The notes: generated by a model not told the origin, from the sequence alone. Numbered from the stretch's first letter, positions 1 through 13,744 are shown. The stretch: DNA of 64,000 bases from Bettongia penicillata ogilbyi (GCA_023548195.1 JAJHZJ010000531.1:8543900-8607899), one strand, 5' to 3'. Numbers and translations are program-made.

Positions 1-158
1 TTTCTCAGAAGAGGATTGCTGATAATGGGAGCACAACTTCTACAGCATTCCCTAATCACCCTTCTGGCAGGGTCCGGCAAAAAGGGGGAGAAACTACCTC
101 TACCTTTAGATGGTATCAACTGAGACAGGTACAACTTGTGCATCCCCCTTAATCCCCT

Positions 159-590
159 TGTTAGGGATGAACTTGACACATAAAAGGGTATCAAGGAAAG
201 TGTATTAAATAGGGTTCAGAAGAGAAAGGGCCTTATTCCCTTGAACGAGTAATTTCCAGTAAGGCTACAGGAAGACTACAATATGTTCAGAATAACAGAA
301 GTTTCTTACAGTGTTTTGAATGTTGGACTCAGCACACTACTTACTGTCCCCTGGCCATGTGAGTTTATGTTCTTCCTTCTGATAGGCTTTCCTTCACATA
401 GCTCATCAAGCTTGTGCACAAATTTCTGACCTTTACCTGACCATGCTAGGTCCCAATTCTGATTACCCAAAGCTGTGGAAACAGAACTTCCTTGTTTTCT
501 ACAAACTCCCCCCTTTTTCTCTTTATTAATATTTCTGTTTCCATATCTAAATCCAATCAATACCTCCTCACTTTCTTTCCCCTATGAATT
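159..590 (-). mobile_element. ERV LTR relic (same family as 18072-18640)
   Basis: From TGTTAG at 159 to about 510 this aligns collinearly with 18072-18425: shared TATCAAGGAAA, CCCTTGAACGA, CATATGTTCAGAATAA-like and TGACCTTTACCTGACCATGC blocks, at roughly 80 percent identity by eye. The LTR of the second copy is followed by a Lys-type primer-binding site, which sets the - orientation. Here no primer-binding site borders the TG end, so it is a solo or 3' LTR. The right edge is uncertain. Confidence 0.6.
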
Positions 591-937
591 CTTCCCTTAA
601 GAATCTATCTTCCCTTCATCTATCTTATATGAATATAGGAAGGAAGCAAAGTTGACTGATGCATTGACAAATTACAAGGGCGCAGCCCCCCTTTCATACG
701 TACAGATGAAGACAGAAGAAAAAGGCAAATCAATGAATTGTCCTTTTAGAAGTTCCATCTCGTACAGCAGTCTGGGAAGGAAGATCATCTGATGTAGTTT
801 TCTGGTCTGGATGCTCTTTCAAGCTGTCTTCAGCACAGCATCTCAGCTTCTTCTTCCCTTTATCTTTTTGTAGAAATCCAGATGTCTACTCTCCTACAAA
901 ATTGACCTTAATACAATTTTAGATTATCATTCCTAAG
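591..937. other. Non-coding, no recognised element
   Basis: AT-rich sequence between the LTR relic and the deleted L1/HAL1. No open frame of note and no familiar repeat was recognised. Confidence 0.5.
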
Positions 938-950
938 CTTTATACTCTTA
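938..950. repeat. Target-site duplication of the deleted L1/HAL1 (left)
   Basis: CTTTATACTCTTA, repeated exactly at 1990-2002 on the other side of the element. Confidence 0.75.
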
Positions 951-1989
951 TCTTTATACTTTATAGTCTTTTTTTAAAATTTATTTATTTAACTTTTAAC
1001 TTTGATTTTCACAAAATTTGGGGTTCCAAATTTTCTCCCCATTTCTCCCCTCCCTCACCCCAAAACACCAAGCATTCTAATTGCCTCTATCACCAATCTG
1101 CCCTCTCTTCTAACATCCCTCCCATGTCCCCATCTTCTCTTTTGTCCTGTAGGGCCAGATAACTTTCTATACCCCATTACCTGTATTTCTTATTTCCTAG
1201 TAGTAAGAACAATACTCGACAGTTGTTCCTAAATCTTTGAGTTCTAACTTCTCCCCATCCCTCCCTCCCCACCCATTCCCTTTGGGAAGCAAGCAGTTCA
1301 ATATAGGACATATCTGCAATAACATAACAGTTATGTTGTGTTGTGAAAAGACTAACATAACAGTTGTGTTGTGAAAAGACTAACTATATTTCCCTCCATC
1401 CTATCCTGCCCCCACATTGCTTCGATTCTCTCTTTTGATCCTGTCCCACCCCATTCAGTTTGAGACAAAGACCGGCTACCCCAAGAGCCTCCACCCAGGG
1501 CTGAGGTAAGACTCATCTCTTCAATGCCTCCAGGGGTTTTTATGCTCCAACAATGGAGCTTCCCTATGGGCTGCTGTGCAGGCTTTGTGGCCACTGCCTG
1601 CTACCGGAGCGATGGGAAGGCCCTTTTCCCTTCCTGGCCAGCTGATAAAATCCCATCACTGACCTTTGGCACCTGTGGATTGAGGGATCTGAGGACCCCC
1701 TGCTGCGACTGAAGATTCCACCCCCGAGGTGTCCTTCTCCCAGAGTCTCGTCGCAACATGGCCAAGGCTGGGCTGGGCTCCATGCTTGGCTCCTTGTCAG
1801 GCACAACCGACGTTTCCATGGGCCTTTCAGGTCACCGTGGGCTGGAAATCTCCTCCACTCAGTTGTTCTTCACTTCTGCTGCTCCAAAATTTGTTGAGAG
1901 TCCCTCTCTACAGCTATTTTATGGGCTGTAGAGAGGACCCTGCATAAATGTGTTTTTCTATTCTGCCATCTTGGCTCTGCCCCACTATA
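951..1989 (-). mobile_element. L1/HAL1 copy with ORF region missing
   Basis: Read on the - strand, the element opens near 1984 with GGGGCAGAGCCAAGATGGCAG, a typical marsupial L1/HAL1 5' end. It continues through a 5'UTR-like part (about 1490-1984) and then jumps directly to the HAL1-type 3'UTR (about 990-1480), ending in an A-rich tail. The ORF1 seen in the copies at 14.7 kb and 57.3 kb is absent. A 13-bp direct repeat CTTTATACTCTTA flanks it (938-950 and 1990-2002), so the deleted form probably inserted as such or lost its middle later. Confidence 0.75.
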
Positions 1990-2002
1990 CTTTATACTCT
2001 TA
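1990..2002. repeat. Target-site duplication of the deleted L1/HAL1 (right)
   Basis: Second copy of CTTTATACTCTTA, just outside the element's CAGAGCCAAGATGG 5' end. Confidence 0.75.
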
Positions 2003-2025
2003 CAAAATCAAAATTAGAAATTTGA

Positions 2026-3810
<1,785 letters not shown>

Positions 3811-3823
3811 AAATTCATGTTAG
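3811..3823. repeat. 3' target-site duplication of the YWHAZ retrocopy
   Basis: Exact second copy of AAATTCATGTTAG, abutting the poly(A) tract that ends the retrocopy. Confidence 0.9.
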
Positions 3824-3929
3824 AACCCAGCTTTTGCATTTTACATTAATTCATTATTTCTCCCACCAGGAGGATGAGATTTCACTAGGGAATTAATAAC
3901 AGGCTCTAGTACATACATAAATACAATAA

Positions 3930-5050
3930 ATAATCATTTTTACACAGTACATATCACGTTATAAAACAATTTCAACTTCTGGTCATGTGATGCTTCTTTT
4001 AAAGCATTTACAATATAAACCACAAACCATTCTTCTTTTAACTTTATCCAACTGAGACAAAAATGCTATTAATTATGTATGCTAACCTCACAGGCCCTCA
4101 ATGTAACTGTTCCCATTCTATCACTAAGAATTAAAGGACCCTAAACTAGTGTTGTTGGTCTAAAGTCCTATGCCTAATAGCTTAATTTTAGACTTAACCT
4201 CAGATGTTCCCTACCAACAATCTATTACTTAATAGATCTGGTATTATGCTTACAAAACTTGATTATAGGAAATTGCCTCTAACAGTAGGGACATTTCAGG
4301 GAAACAACATCTCCTTAACTTCATGTCAATTCCAGGCAGGAGTAGATTGTCAAATGGCATTCAGCCAGGCTTAAAGTTTGCCAGGTGTCAGTGGGGAAAT
4401 TGAGTCAGGAGAATCCTACCTCAGCTCAGGCTGAACAGACATTTTCCCAACCTTCCCATGAGATCACTTTTTGCAGTTCATACCAGCATCTCACAGGCTT
4501 GCTGGCATCACGGATCAGTGGCTTGGACACCCTTTCTTGCTATCTACACCTGGAGTTAGACTTATAAGTATGGTCAGTTCATAGTCCCATAAAATCTTAA
4601 AGTAACAAGCTCCAATAATCAGTTTCAGATATTACTATAACTTCACATTGACAGGGGAATATCTTTTGAAGCAAGTCTTAAGTAGCTTGCATACCTTTCT
4701 ATACATGTTGTAGTTCCTGATTAAATAACAGTCATCATAAGTTATTGCTCTAATAGAGATACATATGCTTCCCAAGCTTCTCTATCCTATTCTAACCATG
4801 CTCAGTCTAAAAGAATGTTATACATATGATAAGTTCAAACACTAACTTCAACTTAAGTTCATGAAATGAATTCAAATCAAAACAGAAACATTTAACTTTT
4901 CCATCAATGCAAAATATTACCAGAGGTTATCTGCCTGTAAGAAACTACAGTGAAATTATTTTCTCCAAACTGAAAATGTCTCTGATTTAGCCTCAGTAAT
5001 TTGATTCAGTCAATTGTTTTTACCCTATTGTTCTTCGTAATATGTAACGA
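3930..5050. repeat. Unnamed repeat, copy A
   Basis: Collinear with 13760-14735 over about 1 kb, with short indels (for example shared CTAATAGCTTAATTTTAGAC, GTGTCAGTGGG.AAATTGAGTCAGGAGAATCCTACCTCAG and TCTGATTTAG.CTCAGTAATT). No open frame is conserved. The neighbourhood of ERV LTRs suggests decayed LTR-retrotransposon internal sequence, but that is inference. Confidence 0.6.
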
Positions 5051-5530
5051 CCTTATTCCAAGTTGGGACCTTTGTCCCTTACCCCAAAAGAGTTTTAGTT
5101 CCATTTGTCTAAAAGGGCCCTAGAAAACCTCACCTGGAAAGCTCCTTGGATTTCCGCACTTGAACTGGCTCTTTTGAGGTCCATAAGCTTTTCCCTATCT
5201 CTATGTCCAAATCTGTCTTCTATTTCCCACCCTTGATCCTATCAATCTAAATCTCCAGGTTACTGGCCACTCCCATCAGGACCATCCCTTTAATCCCCAT
5301 ACCACCTGGGGTCACTCCCGAACTCCTTCAGTCTCTCTGTAGATAAGATACATCTTGTTTCAGCATTACAAATGCTCAGATTTCCTAAAAGTCCACCCAA
5401 TATTGAGGAACCTCAACAAATTTTGACTTTCTTTGACTAAAAAAGGCTTGGGTTGAATTTATTTGAGCAGGACCCAGCTTGTCACTATTTTTGGGTCCCA
5501 AGTACCCCTAACCTCAACAATTCCATACAA
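5050..5530 (+). repeat. Possible LTR relic related to 20520-20940
   Basis: The end of this stretch (about 5440-5520) resembles 20850-20935: AAGGCTTG, GAATT.ATT.GAG, then TTTGGG(G)TCCCA and CCTAA.CTCAACAA. The arrangement looks like the U5 end of an LTR running into a tRNA-binding site, but both copies are too decayed to be sure. Confidence 0.3.
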
Positions 5531-6877
5531 TTGCAGTTAACTTTAAATCACAGTCTTGTTCTATGGAACAATGATTCAGCATCACATTTATACTTTTGTT
5601 TCTTTTCCTTTATCTAATTATTTCCATAACATTCAGAAAGAATACTCTGTTTCAGGGGTTTTGTCTTTTACAAGACTATACCAAAGAACCCATTTACCCA
5701 ATTACTTGAAAACAGCAAGATTCCACTACTTGCATTGTGCTTACATCTTAAACTATCTGTTTTGATTATAGAAACATGCCATGAAGATGAAAAGCAAGGA
5801 ACTAATTAGATGTCCTCTCTACTTTATAGTCGGACTCAGAAAAGTCAAGTGGGGAAACATTCCTTTTCAAAGGAACACAATGAAGAAACTGAGCCAGAAG
5901 GATCCCATCCCAGGCAGAGGACAGGATTGTTCCCTGAGGTAAACTTCTGCCTGTAACAAGACACATTCCTTTTTGAGTAGTAGAGCAATTAGTAATGGTC
6001 CCAGAGGCTTTGCATCAGATGGCAAGTTTCACTAATCAAAAATTTTGCCAGGACTTGCATCTTAAATCTTAAATGTGTACTAAAAGTCAATCACTAGAGA
6101 TCATTTATCACCAAAACAAATTCCTTATTTAGGAATTCCATGTACAAACAGTTTACACTTTATATAGAGACTACAACTTTAACAAAGCAAGTTCACTTGA
6201 CTCTGACACACCACTGATTGCTAGAAGCCTCAGACACTATAGCCACTTGGGTGATGTTTCAAAGCTTTTCCAGCCTTAGAGGCCCAGGGTGGAGCTGGTG
6301 CCCCTCCTTTCCTTTGACAGTAGGAAAGAGTTATCATCTTTTCTCTGAGCAGCTCTGAGTTCAGGTTAGATCCTAAGGAGTCCTTCTGTAATTATGACTG
6401 GACTTCAAAAAGAAAGGGGAATGGGGCCAGGAGGCTGTCTTAAAATTTATAACAGAGCTTCCTGGAGTCATAAAATTCCTGGTCTCCTTTATCTTGTCCC
6501 TTATCTTCCAAACTCCATAAAACTTTTACATAACAAATTAGCTTACAAATATAGATTTGGAAGGCCTTCCAAAAATCATACAAAAGATTTTACAAAACAT
6601 TTCTTCATACAACAAATATTTTCCTCTCTTAAAAACAGTTTACAACTTATCTAATTGACAAAAATTACAAGAAAAGATCTAAAATCAAGGCCTTTGCATA
6701 ATTAACAAGTTTCCTTTCACAAACATACTACATGCTTGACTTATAGCAAAAACAATTTTAGTTAAAACTTCCTTAATAGCAGAAATAAACTTTTAAACAT
6801 ACATAAGGATGTATCCTTAGATGGAACAGACTTGAAAATCACACATACACATATATACATTCAAGAATTCTCAGTTT
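5531..6877. other. Non-coding AT-rich stretch
   Basis: No coding exon recognised. Around 5840-5950 there is a faint echo of the copy A/B repeat (AAACTGAGCCAGAAGGATCCCATC against AAATTGAGTCAGGAGAATCCTACC). Confidence 0.45.
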
Positions 6878-6893
6878 CTCAATAGAACTTCTT
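6878..6893. repeat. Target-site duplication, 3' side of the REEP6 retrocopy
   Basis: CTCAATAGAACTTCTT matches CTCAATATAACTTCTT at 8104-8119 with one mismatch in 16. It lies next to the T-rich tract that is the retrocopy's A tail on the other strand. Confidence 0.85.
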
Positions 6894-8103
6894 TTTTCTA
6901 GGACTTTTTTTTTAAATACATGGGCAGCTAAAATGGTCAGGACACATCAAGACACTTCCCCCCGCCCCCACCCTCGCCATGGGAGGCCTGTGGTGGGTGG
7001 AGGGGCCAGAGGCAGATGGTTAATGGTATACTTAGTCTGAGCACCAGTTGGGCCCTTAGAAGGTGCTGATGGATCCTAAATGGGCAGAGGTTCCCACCTC
7101 CCCATCCTAGCTCCCAGCCTGGGGAGATATCTCTAATGCCCTAAAGCCCAAGAGAATGGAGTTGGTTGGAGCCATACAGCTGGGAGAGACCAGGATTGGA
7201 GGCCACAGTCCCTTGATGCTAAGGGGGCTGGGAGGAGAGTGTCCAATCATTTGAGGCCTCTGACTCAGGGGTGGTCTCTTCACTTATTCTCCTGGAGGTG
7301 AATTGTGCCTGCCTGGGTTGGGAGACTCTGGAGGGAGTTGAAGAGCCACCTGGGAGGTCAGCACCGTCTGACTGTGAGCCAAGGTCTGGAGGACTTCCCA
7401 CAAAAGATGGGCTGCTGTGTCCAGGCCTCATCCACTCAGGTTAGTCACCAGGCTGTCCATGGAAGCCTGGTGCCTCAGGAAGATGGGGCGGATCACGCGA
7501 TGTTACAGGATCTGGGAGCCATTGCAGGCCACTGGAAACATGCACCATAGCAAGAAGGCACAATTCCCTGCATGATAGAAGGGGAACCAGAAAAGGATGA
7601 TGTCAGAGAAAAACTCAGCCATCCCAAATATGCTATATACCACCCAGTAGGTTAGACAGATGGTATCATCATCTTTGTTGGGACTTTCAATGGCCTTGAT
7701 GGAGGCATATGCTGGGTAGATGAATCTGATGAGATTGCAGAGCAGGGAAACCCCATAGCCAAATATGAGATAGAGGGCTAGGAAAGCAATGGAACCTGTA
7801 GCCAGGTAGTACTTTTTGACACTGGAGACTTCTTCCAGCTTGCCCAGGACATCAGTGACAATGGTTTTCTGTTCCAGCAACCCCTGGAAGTGCTGCCTCA
7901 AGCTACCCATGGCTCCTGGGACTGAGGTGGGAGGAGAGGGGATGGAGGATGACTGGACCCGAGTTCAAGGGGAGACCTCCAGGACTTCCCTGCTGCTTTG
8001 CAGTGGTGCTGGTGGTGTCTCTCTCCAGGCTCCTAGGACCTCCACTCCTCCGGTCCCTTGGTCCCTCCCCTTCCTTCCCTCCCACCTCGTGCTCCTGCAA
8101 CTG
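6894..8103 (-). pseudogene. REEP6: REEP6 processed retrocopy, reading frame kept except for two stops
   Basis: REEP6 is an ER-shaping and trafficking protein of the TB2/DP1/HVA22 family. The relic runs from ATG at 7910 down to a stop at 7284-7286: 208 codons in a single frame, with no frameshift and in-frame stops only at codon 136 (7503-7505) and codon 161 (7428-7430). Recognisable segments are [39 protein letters not shown] and [20 protein letters not shown], giving the hairpin membrane segments. The sequence fits REEP6 better than REEP5 (opening [11 protein letters not shown], and the C-terminal half). No introns; T-rich tract (A tail) at the low-coordinate end and a 16-bp duplication at both ends. 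A 135-residue product of the N-terminal two thirds remains possible. Confidence 0.92.
7503..7910 (-). CDS. Open 135-codon TB2/DP1 ORF within the REEP6 retrocopy (expression unproven)
   Basis: The uninterrupted part of the retrocopy starts at the parental ATG and holds nearly the whole TB2/DP1/HVA22 domain: an amphipathic N-terminus, two hydrophobic hairpins (residues about 38-68 and 85-130) and the signature [12 protein letters not shown]. It ends at a premature TAA that replaces a tyrosine codon after NGSQIL. Several substitutions sit at normally conserved places (for example LIRF for [13 protein letters not shown] for SWFPFYYVG), which suggests relaxed constraint. Annotated as a potential, not demonstrated, truncated protein. 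Confidence 0.3.
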   Translation of the reverse strand: MGSLRQHFQGLLEQKTIVTDVLGKLEEVSSVKKYYLATGSIAFLALYLIFGYGVSLLCNLIRFIYPAYASIKAIESPNKDDDTICLTYWVVYSIFGMAEFFSDIILFWFPFYHAGNCAFLLWCMFPVACNGSQIL

Positions 8104-8119
8104 CTCAATATAACTTCTT
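8104..8119. repeat. Target-site duplication, 5' side of the REEP6 retrocopy
   Basis: Partner of 6878-6893 (15 of 16 identical). It fixes the 5' end of the retrotransposed mRNA at 8103, about 190 bp upstream of its ATG. Confidence 0.85.
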
Positions 8120-8249
8120 GATCATAGAAATTTTCTATAAAAGAAAAAGAGGGACAATGTCATATATCTTAATAGAAGGAAAGACCTTCCTTCTCTGCTT
8201 GATTCTGGGAATAAGTCAGTATCTGACAGCCAGTCATGGGGTCACTAGG

Positions 8250-8640
8250 TGCTGAAAGCAGGGCTTAAGAGTAGTCAGGTGGGGAATTTTCCTTTTTCAG
8301 AAAGTACATAGCAAAGTTATTGAATAATGGAATTGGGAAGATCCTACCTCAAGGTCTTCAAAACTCTCCCCAAATATCTGCCTTTAGTCATTCTTAGCCT
8401 GCATGCAATTTGTGTTAATTGGCTTTATGAGAACTCAGACAATTTATTCTTTAATCAGAGCTTAAAATAATGGTAAATTGTAGTCCCATAAAGTCTTAAA
8501 TAGCAAATAAATATTGGCTTGATATCCTTTCAGATAGAGTCATCTCAAATTTGATTGAGCCATTAATTATCAAATCAAGTTACATGATTTTTCTGTCTTC
8601 TTAAAATACTCCCTCACCCCCTCACCACTTACTGAAACCA
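8250..8640. repeat. Unnamed repeat, weak copy C
   Basis: Short blocks match copies A and B in the same order: GGTGGGGAATTTT, GGAAGATCCTACCTCA, TAGTCCCATAAAGTCTTAAA. The order supports common origin; divergence is high. Confidence 0.4.
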
Positions 8641-9164
8641 TTTGAAACTGACCCATCCAGCAAACCTTATCTGCCTTTCATATTTTCAATCAAACCTTTA
8701 TTTATCTTTCCAAATCTCTCAGTCCCATCACTCAGATTATCCAGCCTTCCTCCACATCTTCACAATAACTGTCTGCTCTGGAATTTCATTCCAGCTTAAA
8801 CAAAGCAAATTATATGCCATTATATGGCAAACATCACCATTATCACTGCTTATTTATAATCAAATTTTCAAATCAAAGTTTCAAATTATCAACTTTCTAT
8901 CACATCGTTTTTAGAACCCCAATCTCTATATAACAAAATCCAAATTCAAAAACTGTAGCATTTACTTTAGATTAATGTTACATCTAACATATGCCTATCC
9001 TTGTGTCAAGCATTTTAGAATTATAAATGCCAAATAACAATATCTTTTCTGCTTAATCCTGATAGGAAGACCACTGTCAGATGCTGCCCTTTATTCCTTC
9101 AGGACATATTTTGACTTGAATCATGTCAAATGTGAATTTATAACACTAATGATAAACATTTTAG
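8641..9164. other. Non-coding, no recognised element
   Basis: AT-rich sequence between repeat copy C and the L1 3' end; nothing recognised. Confidence 0.5.
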
Positions 9165-12100
9165 CCCTCAGTTTTAAAAAATTATTTTGTTTTCTGTTTT
9201 TCTATAACCATTTCCATAAGTCTTAGATTTTTGTCCCACCCCTAACCCTCTTTCCTCCCTCCCTCCCCAAGATGGTGTGCAATCATATGTAGGTTCTACA
9301 CATACATTCTTATTAAATACATTTTCTCCTTAGTCATATTGCACAGAAGAATTAAAATCAATGGGAGAAACCAAAACCAAAACAAAACAAAACATAACAC
9401 AACAAAATGGTCTGCTTCATCCTGTGATCCAATTCCATAGTTTTTTTCTCTGCATGTGGAAGGCATTTTGCTGAGGAGTCCATTTGTAATTTTTTAGGTC
9501 TTTGCATTGCTATGAAGTACTAAGTCTATAAGAAAAATTCCTCACACACTGTGGTTGTTGCTGTGTAGAAAGTTATCCTGGTCCTGCTCCTTTCACTAAA
9601 CATCAGTTCATATAAGTCCTTCCAGGCCTCTCTGAAGTCTTCCTGTTCATCATTTCTTATAACACAATACTATGCCATTATATTCATTTACCACAACTTC
9701 TTCAGCCATTCCCCAATTGATGGGCATCCCCTTGATTTCCAGTTTTGGGCCACCACAAAGAGAGCTGCTATAAGTGTTTTTGTACATGTGGGAGCCTTTC
9801 CCATTTTTATGATCTCTTGGGGATACAGTTCTAGAAGTGATATTACTGGGTCAAAGGGTATGCACATTTTTGTAGCCCTTTGGGCATAGCTCCAAATTGC
9901 TCTCCAGAATGGTTGGATAAGCTCACAGCTCTACCAACAATGAATTAGTGTTCCAACTTTCCCACATCTTCTCCAACATTTATTTTCTTCCTATTTTGTC
10001 ATGTTAGCCAATCTGATAGGTGTGATGTGGTACCTCAGAGTTGTTTTGATTTGCATCTCTCTAATAAATAGTGATTTAGAGCATTTTTTTCACATGACTA
10101 TAGATAGCTTTATTTTTTTCCTCTGAAAACTGCCTGTTTATATCCTTTGACCATTTATCAATTGGGGAATGACTTGTATTCTTGTACATTTGACTCAGTT
10201 CTCTACATATTTTAGAAATGAGGCCTTTATCACAGACACAAGTTGCAAAAATTCTTTCCCAGTTTTCTGCTTCCCTCTTAATCTTGGTTGAATTGGGTCT
10301 GTGCAAAAGCTTTTCAATTTAATGTAATTAAAATCCTCCATTTTGAACTTCATAATGTTCTCTATCTCTTGTTTTGTCATAAATTTCTCCATTCTTCATA
10401 AATCTGACAAATACACTATTCCTTGCTCCCCTAATTTGTTTATAGTATCAATCTTTATACCTAGATCATGCATCCATTTGGATTTTATTCTTGTATATGG
10501 TGACGGGCATTGGTCTATGCCCAGTTTCCACCACACTGTTATCCAGTTTTCCCAGCAATTTTCCCAGCAATGAGTTCTTATCCCAGAAGCTAGTGTCCTT
10601 GAGTTTATCACACAGTAGATTGCTATATTCATTGACTACTGTGTCTTGAGTACCTAAGTTATTCCACTGGTGTACCCCTCTATTTGTTGGTACTAGCCAG
10701 TACCAAGTGGTTTTAATGATTGCTGCTTCATAATACAATTTGATATCTGGTAGGGCTAGGCTATTTTCCCTAGTATTTCTTTTCATTAGTTCCCTTGATA
10801 TTCTTTTGTTCTTCCAGATGAATTTTGAATTTTTTTCTAGCTCTAGAAAATAATTATCTGGTAGTTTGATTGGGTATGGCACTGAATAAGTAAATTAATT
10901 TAGGTAGAATTGTCATTTTTATTATATTAGCTTGGTCTACCCACAAGCAATTGATATTTTTCCACTTACTTAGATCTGACTTTATTTGTGTGAAAAGTGT
11001 TTTGTAATTGTGTTCATATAGTTCCTGGGTTTGTTTCAGCAGGTAGACCCCCAGACATTTTATAGTGTTTATCGTAGCTTTAAATGGGATTTTTCTTTCT
11101 ATCTCTTGCTGGTGGGCTTTGTTACTAATAGATAGAAATGCAGATGATTTTTCTAGGTTTATTTTTTAATCTGCAACTTTGCCAAAGTTGTTTGTCATTT
11201 CAAGTAGCTTTTTACTTGATTCTCTGGGATTCTCTAAGTATATCATCACATCATCTGCAAAATTTGCCTATTCTAATTCCTTCAATTTCTTTTTCTTCTC
11301 TTATTGTTAAAGCGAGTACTGTTTTGAATAACAGTGGTGATAATGGACATCCTTATTTCACTCCTGATCTTATTGGAAATATACCTAGCTTATCCTCATT
11401 ATATATAATGCTTACTGATGGTTTTAGGCAGATACTACTTATTATTTTATGGAAGGCTTCATTTATTCCTATGCTCTCCAGTTTTTTCAATAGTAATGGG
11501 TGTTGTATTTTGTCAAAAACATTTTCTACATCTATTGAGATAATCATATTATTTCTATTAGTTTTGTTGTTGATATGATCAGTAATGCTTATAATTTTCC
11601 TAATATTGAACCAGCCCTGAATTTCTGTTATAAATCATATCTGATCATAATGTATTATTCTCATGATAAGTTGCTGTATTCTTTTTGCTAATACCTTATT
11701 TAATATTTTGCATCTATAGTCATTAGAGAAATTTGTCTGTAATTTTCTTTCTGTGTTTTGACTCTTCCTGGTTTAGGTATCAGAACCATATTTGTATCAT
11801 AAAAAGAATTTGGTAGGCCTCCTTCTTCACCAGTTTTCCCAAATAGTCTAAATAGTATTGGAATTAATTGTTCTTTAAACGTTTGATAGAGTTCACTTGT
11901 CAATTCATCTGGCCCTGGAGATTTTTTCCTAGGGAATTCATTAATGGCTTTTCAATTTCTTTTTTCTGAGATCAGATTATTGAAGTATTCAACTTCCTCT
12001 TCTGTTAATCTGGGCAATTTTTTTTTGTAAATATTCATCCATCTCATTTAGATTGTCAAATTTATGGGCATATGGTTGGGCAAAGTAATTTCTAATTATT

Positions 12101-13260
12101 GTTTTAATCTCCTACTCATTTGAGGTGAGTTCACCCTTTTCATTTGTGATATTGGTAATTTGGTTTTCTTCTTTTTTTTTTTAATCAAATTGACCAAAAG
12201 TTTTTCAGTGTTATTGTTTTCTTCATATAACCAACTCAGTTTTATTTATTAGTTCAATAGTTTTCTTAATTTCAATTTTCTTAATTTCTCTTTTGGTTTT
12301 CAGTATTTCTAATTTGGTGTTTACTTGGGGATTTTCAAATTGTTCTTTTTCTAGCTTTTTCAGCTGCATGCCCAATTCATTGATCAGGAGATCAGTTTTT
12401 CTGTTTTTTCATGTAGGCATTCAAAGATATAAAACTTCCCCTAAGAACTGCTTTTGCAGTATCCCATAAGATTTGGTAGGTTGTCTCATTATTGTCATTC
12501 TCTTGAATGAAGTTGTTGTTTAACCCACTCATTCTTTAGGATTAGATGGTTTCCAATTAGATTAGGGGCTTCACCTCGCTGGGGCTCAGGATCTCCTCCC
12601 AGTTTGCTGAGGTGGGGCTGTCTGGGCAGCTCCAGTCCTGCATTGGTTCCCTTCAGCCACAGCATAAGGTACCCCCCCTTTGTGATTTTCCTAGCCTCAT
12701 GGGCTAAGGGACTATTTACCCCTTTGGCTGATCACACTGTTCCAGAATTTTTCCTAGGGAAATATTCTCTGGGTTTTTCAAGGTCAACAAGGGGAGGGGA
12801 ATAGCATTTACTGATCACCCCACTGTCTTGGCTCCTGGAAGTTCAAGTAAGTGACTTACAGACATTTAATCCATAGGCTGGTAGTCTCAGGTAGTCTGCA
12901 GTTACCTGGGGTTCTGTGGTTCTCTCTCATTCAGTTCCACTAGACTCCTGTCCTGAGCTGATATGTTTGAGAATCCTCACTGCTGTTGCTTCTGACAGCC
13001 TGGGGATTCCTGCTTAACTTTGCTATGGCAGTCCGTACTGGTACAGCCAGCGCACTGTGCTCTCCTCCAGCCCCATGCAATAGATTCTTCCCATCGACCT
13101 TCCAGGTTGTCCTGGGTTGGAAATGTGCCACATTCTGACCTCTATTGTATTCTGTCACTCTAAAATTTGTTCAGATTCTCTTTTTAGAGGTATCTGAAGG
13201 AGTTTGTCTTAGAGTTTAGCTGAATATGAGCTCTCACTCTGCCATATTGGCTCTGTCCCT
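9165..13260 (-). mobile_element. L1 (LINE-1), internally deleted: 5'UTR joined to mid-ORF2
   Basis: On the - strand the element begins near 13260 with AGAGCCAATATGGCAG, carries a GC-rich 5'UTR to about 12560, then enters ORF2 beyond the endonuclease. Reverse-transcriptase pieces follow ([10 protein letters not shown] near 11800, ISIDVENVFDKIQHP near 11540) and then the C-terminal region (NSLALPDIKLYYEAAIIKTTWYW near 10750; SPIDKWSKDINRQFSEE near 10150). The 3'UTR ends in a T-rich tract near 9165. ORF1 and the endonuclease half of ORF2 are missing. The FADD-type catalytic motif falls in a degraded stretch between two open pieces. Many frameshifts: inactive. Confidence 0.85.
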
Positions 13261-13369
13261 CCATACCTCATTTTTTTCTTGAGTCAAATATTCCTGCTAC
13301 TTCAAACTCTTTTCATAACTTTCCATAATTGATCCCTTGAAGGAACACATGGCCATTCTCAGGTCTGAA

Positions 13370-13735
13370 TAGCTTTTTTCCCTTTTTGTTCTACTTGTTT
13401 TTTATATGAAGTCATAAAAATATACTTCCATATTAATCATGTTGAAAAAAACAAAAGGAAGAAAAATAGAGAAAGTGAAAAACAATATGCTTCAATTTGC
13501 AGTCAGAGTTCATCAGTTTGCTCTCTGGAAGTGGATAGCATTTTTCATCATGAGTTCTTGAAAGTGTCTTAGATAATTGTCTTGATAAGAGTAGCTAGAT
13601 CTTTCACAGTTAATCATCTATACAATGTTGTTGTTACTGCATACAATGCTTTCCTGTTCTCTTCACTTCACTTCAGTTAATATAAGCCTTCCTAGGTTTT
13701 TCTGAAACCATTCTGGTTGTCATTTCTTTTTTTTT
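13370..13735 (-). mobile_element. L1 3' fragment
   Basis: Shares the L1 3'UTR/ORF2-end pattern on the - strand (for example the segments corresponding to CTGGAGGTGGATAGCATTTTTCAT and CTTCACTTCAGTTAATATAAG seen in the other L1 copies here). It ends in a long T tract at 13727-13739. Confidence 0.65.
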
Positions 13736-13744
13736 TTTTAATAT

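Noticed and set aside
7816..8121. 101-codon + strand frame
   Set aside because: Antisense of the REEP6 retrocopy 5' part and its GC-rich 5'UTR.
10540..10575. Short direct repeat TTTTCCCAGCAA within L1
   Set aside because: A 13-bp tandem slip inside a dead L1; no wider meaning.
11138..11578. 146-codon open frame on the + strand
   Set aside because: It is the antisense of L1 ORF2 reverse-transcriptase sequence; the real relic is on the - strand.
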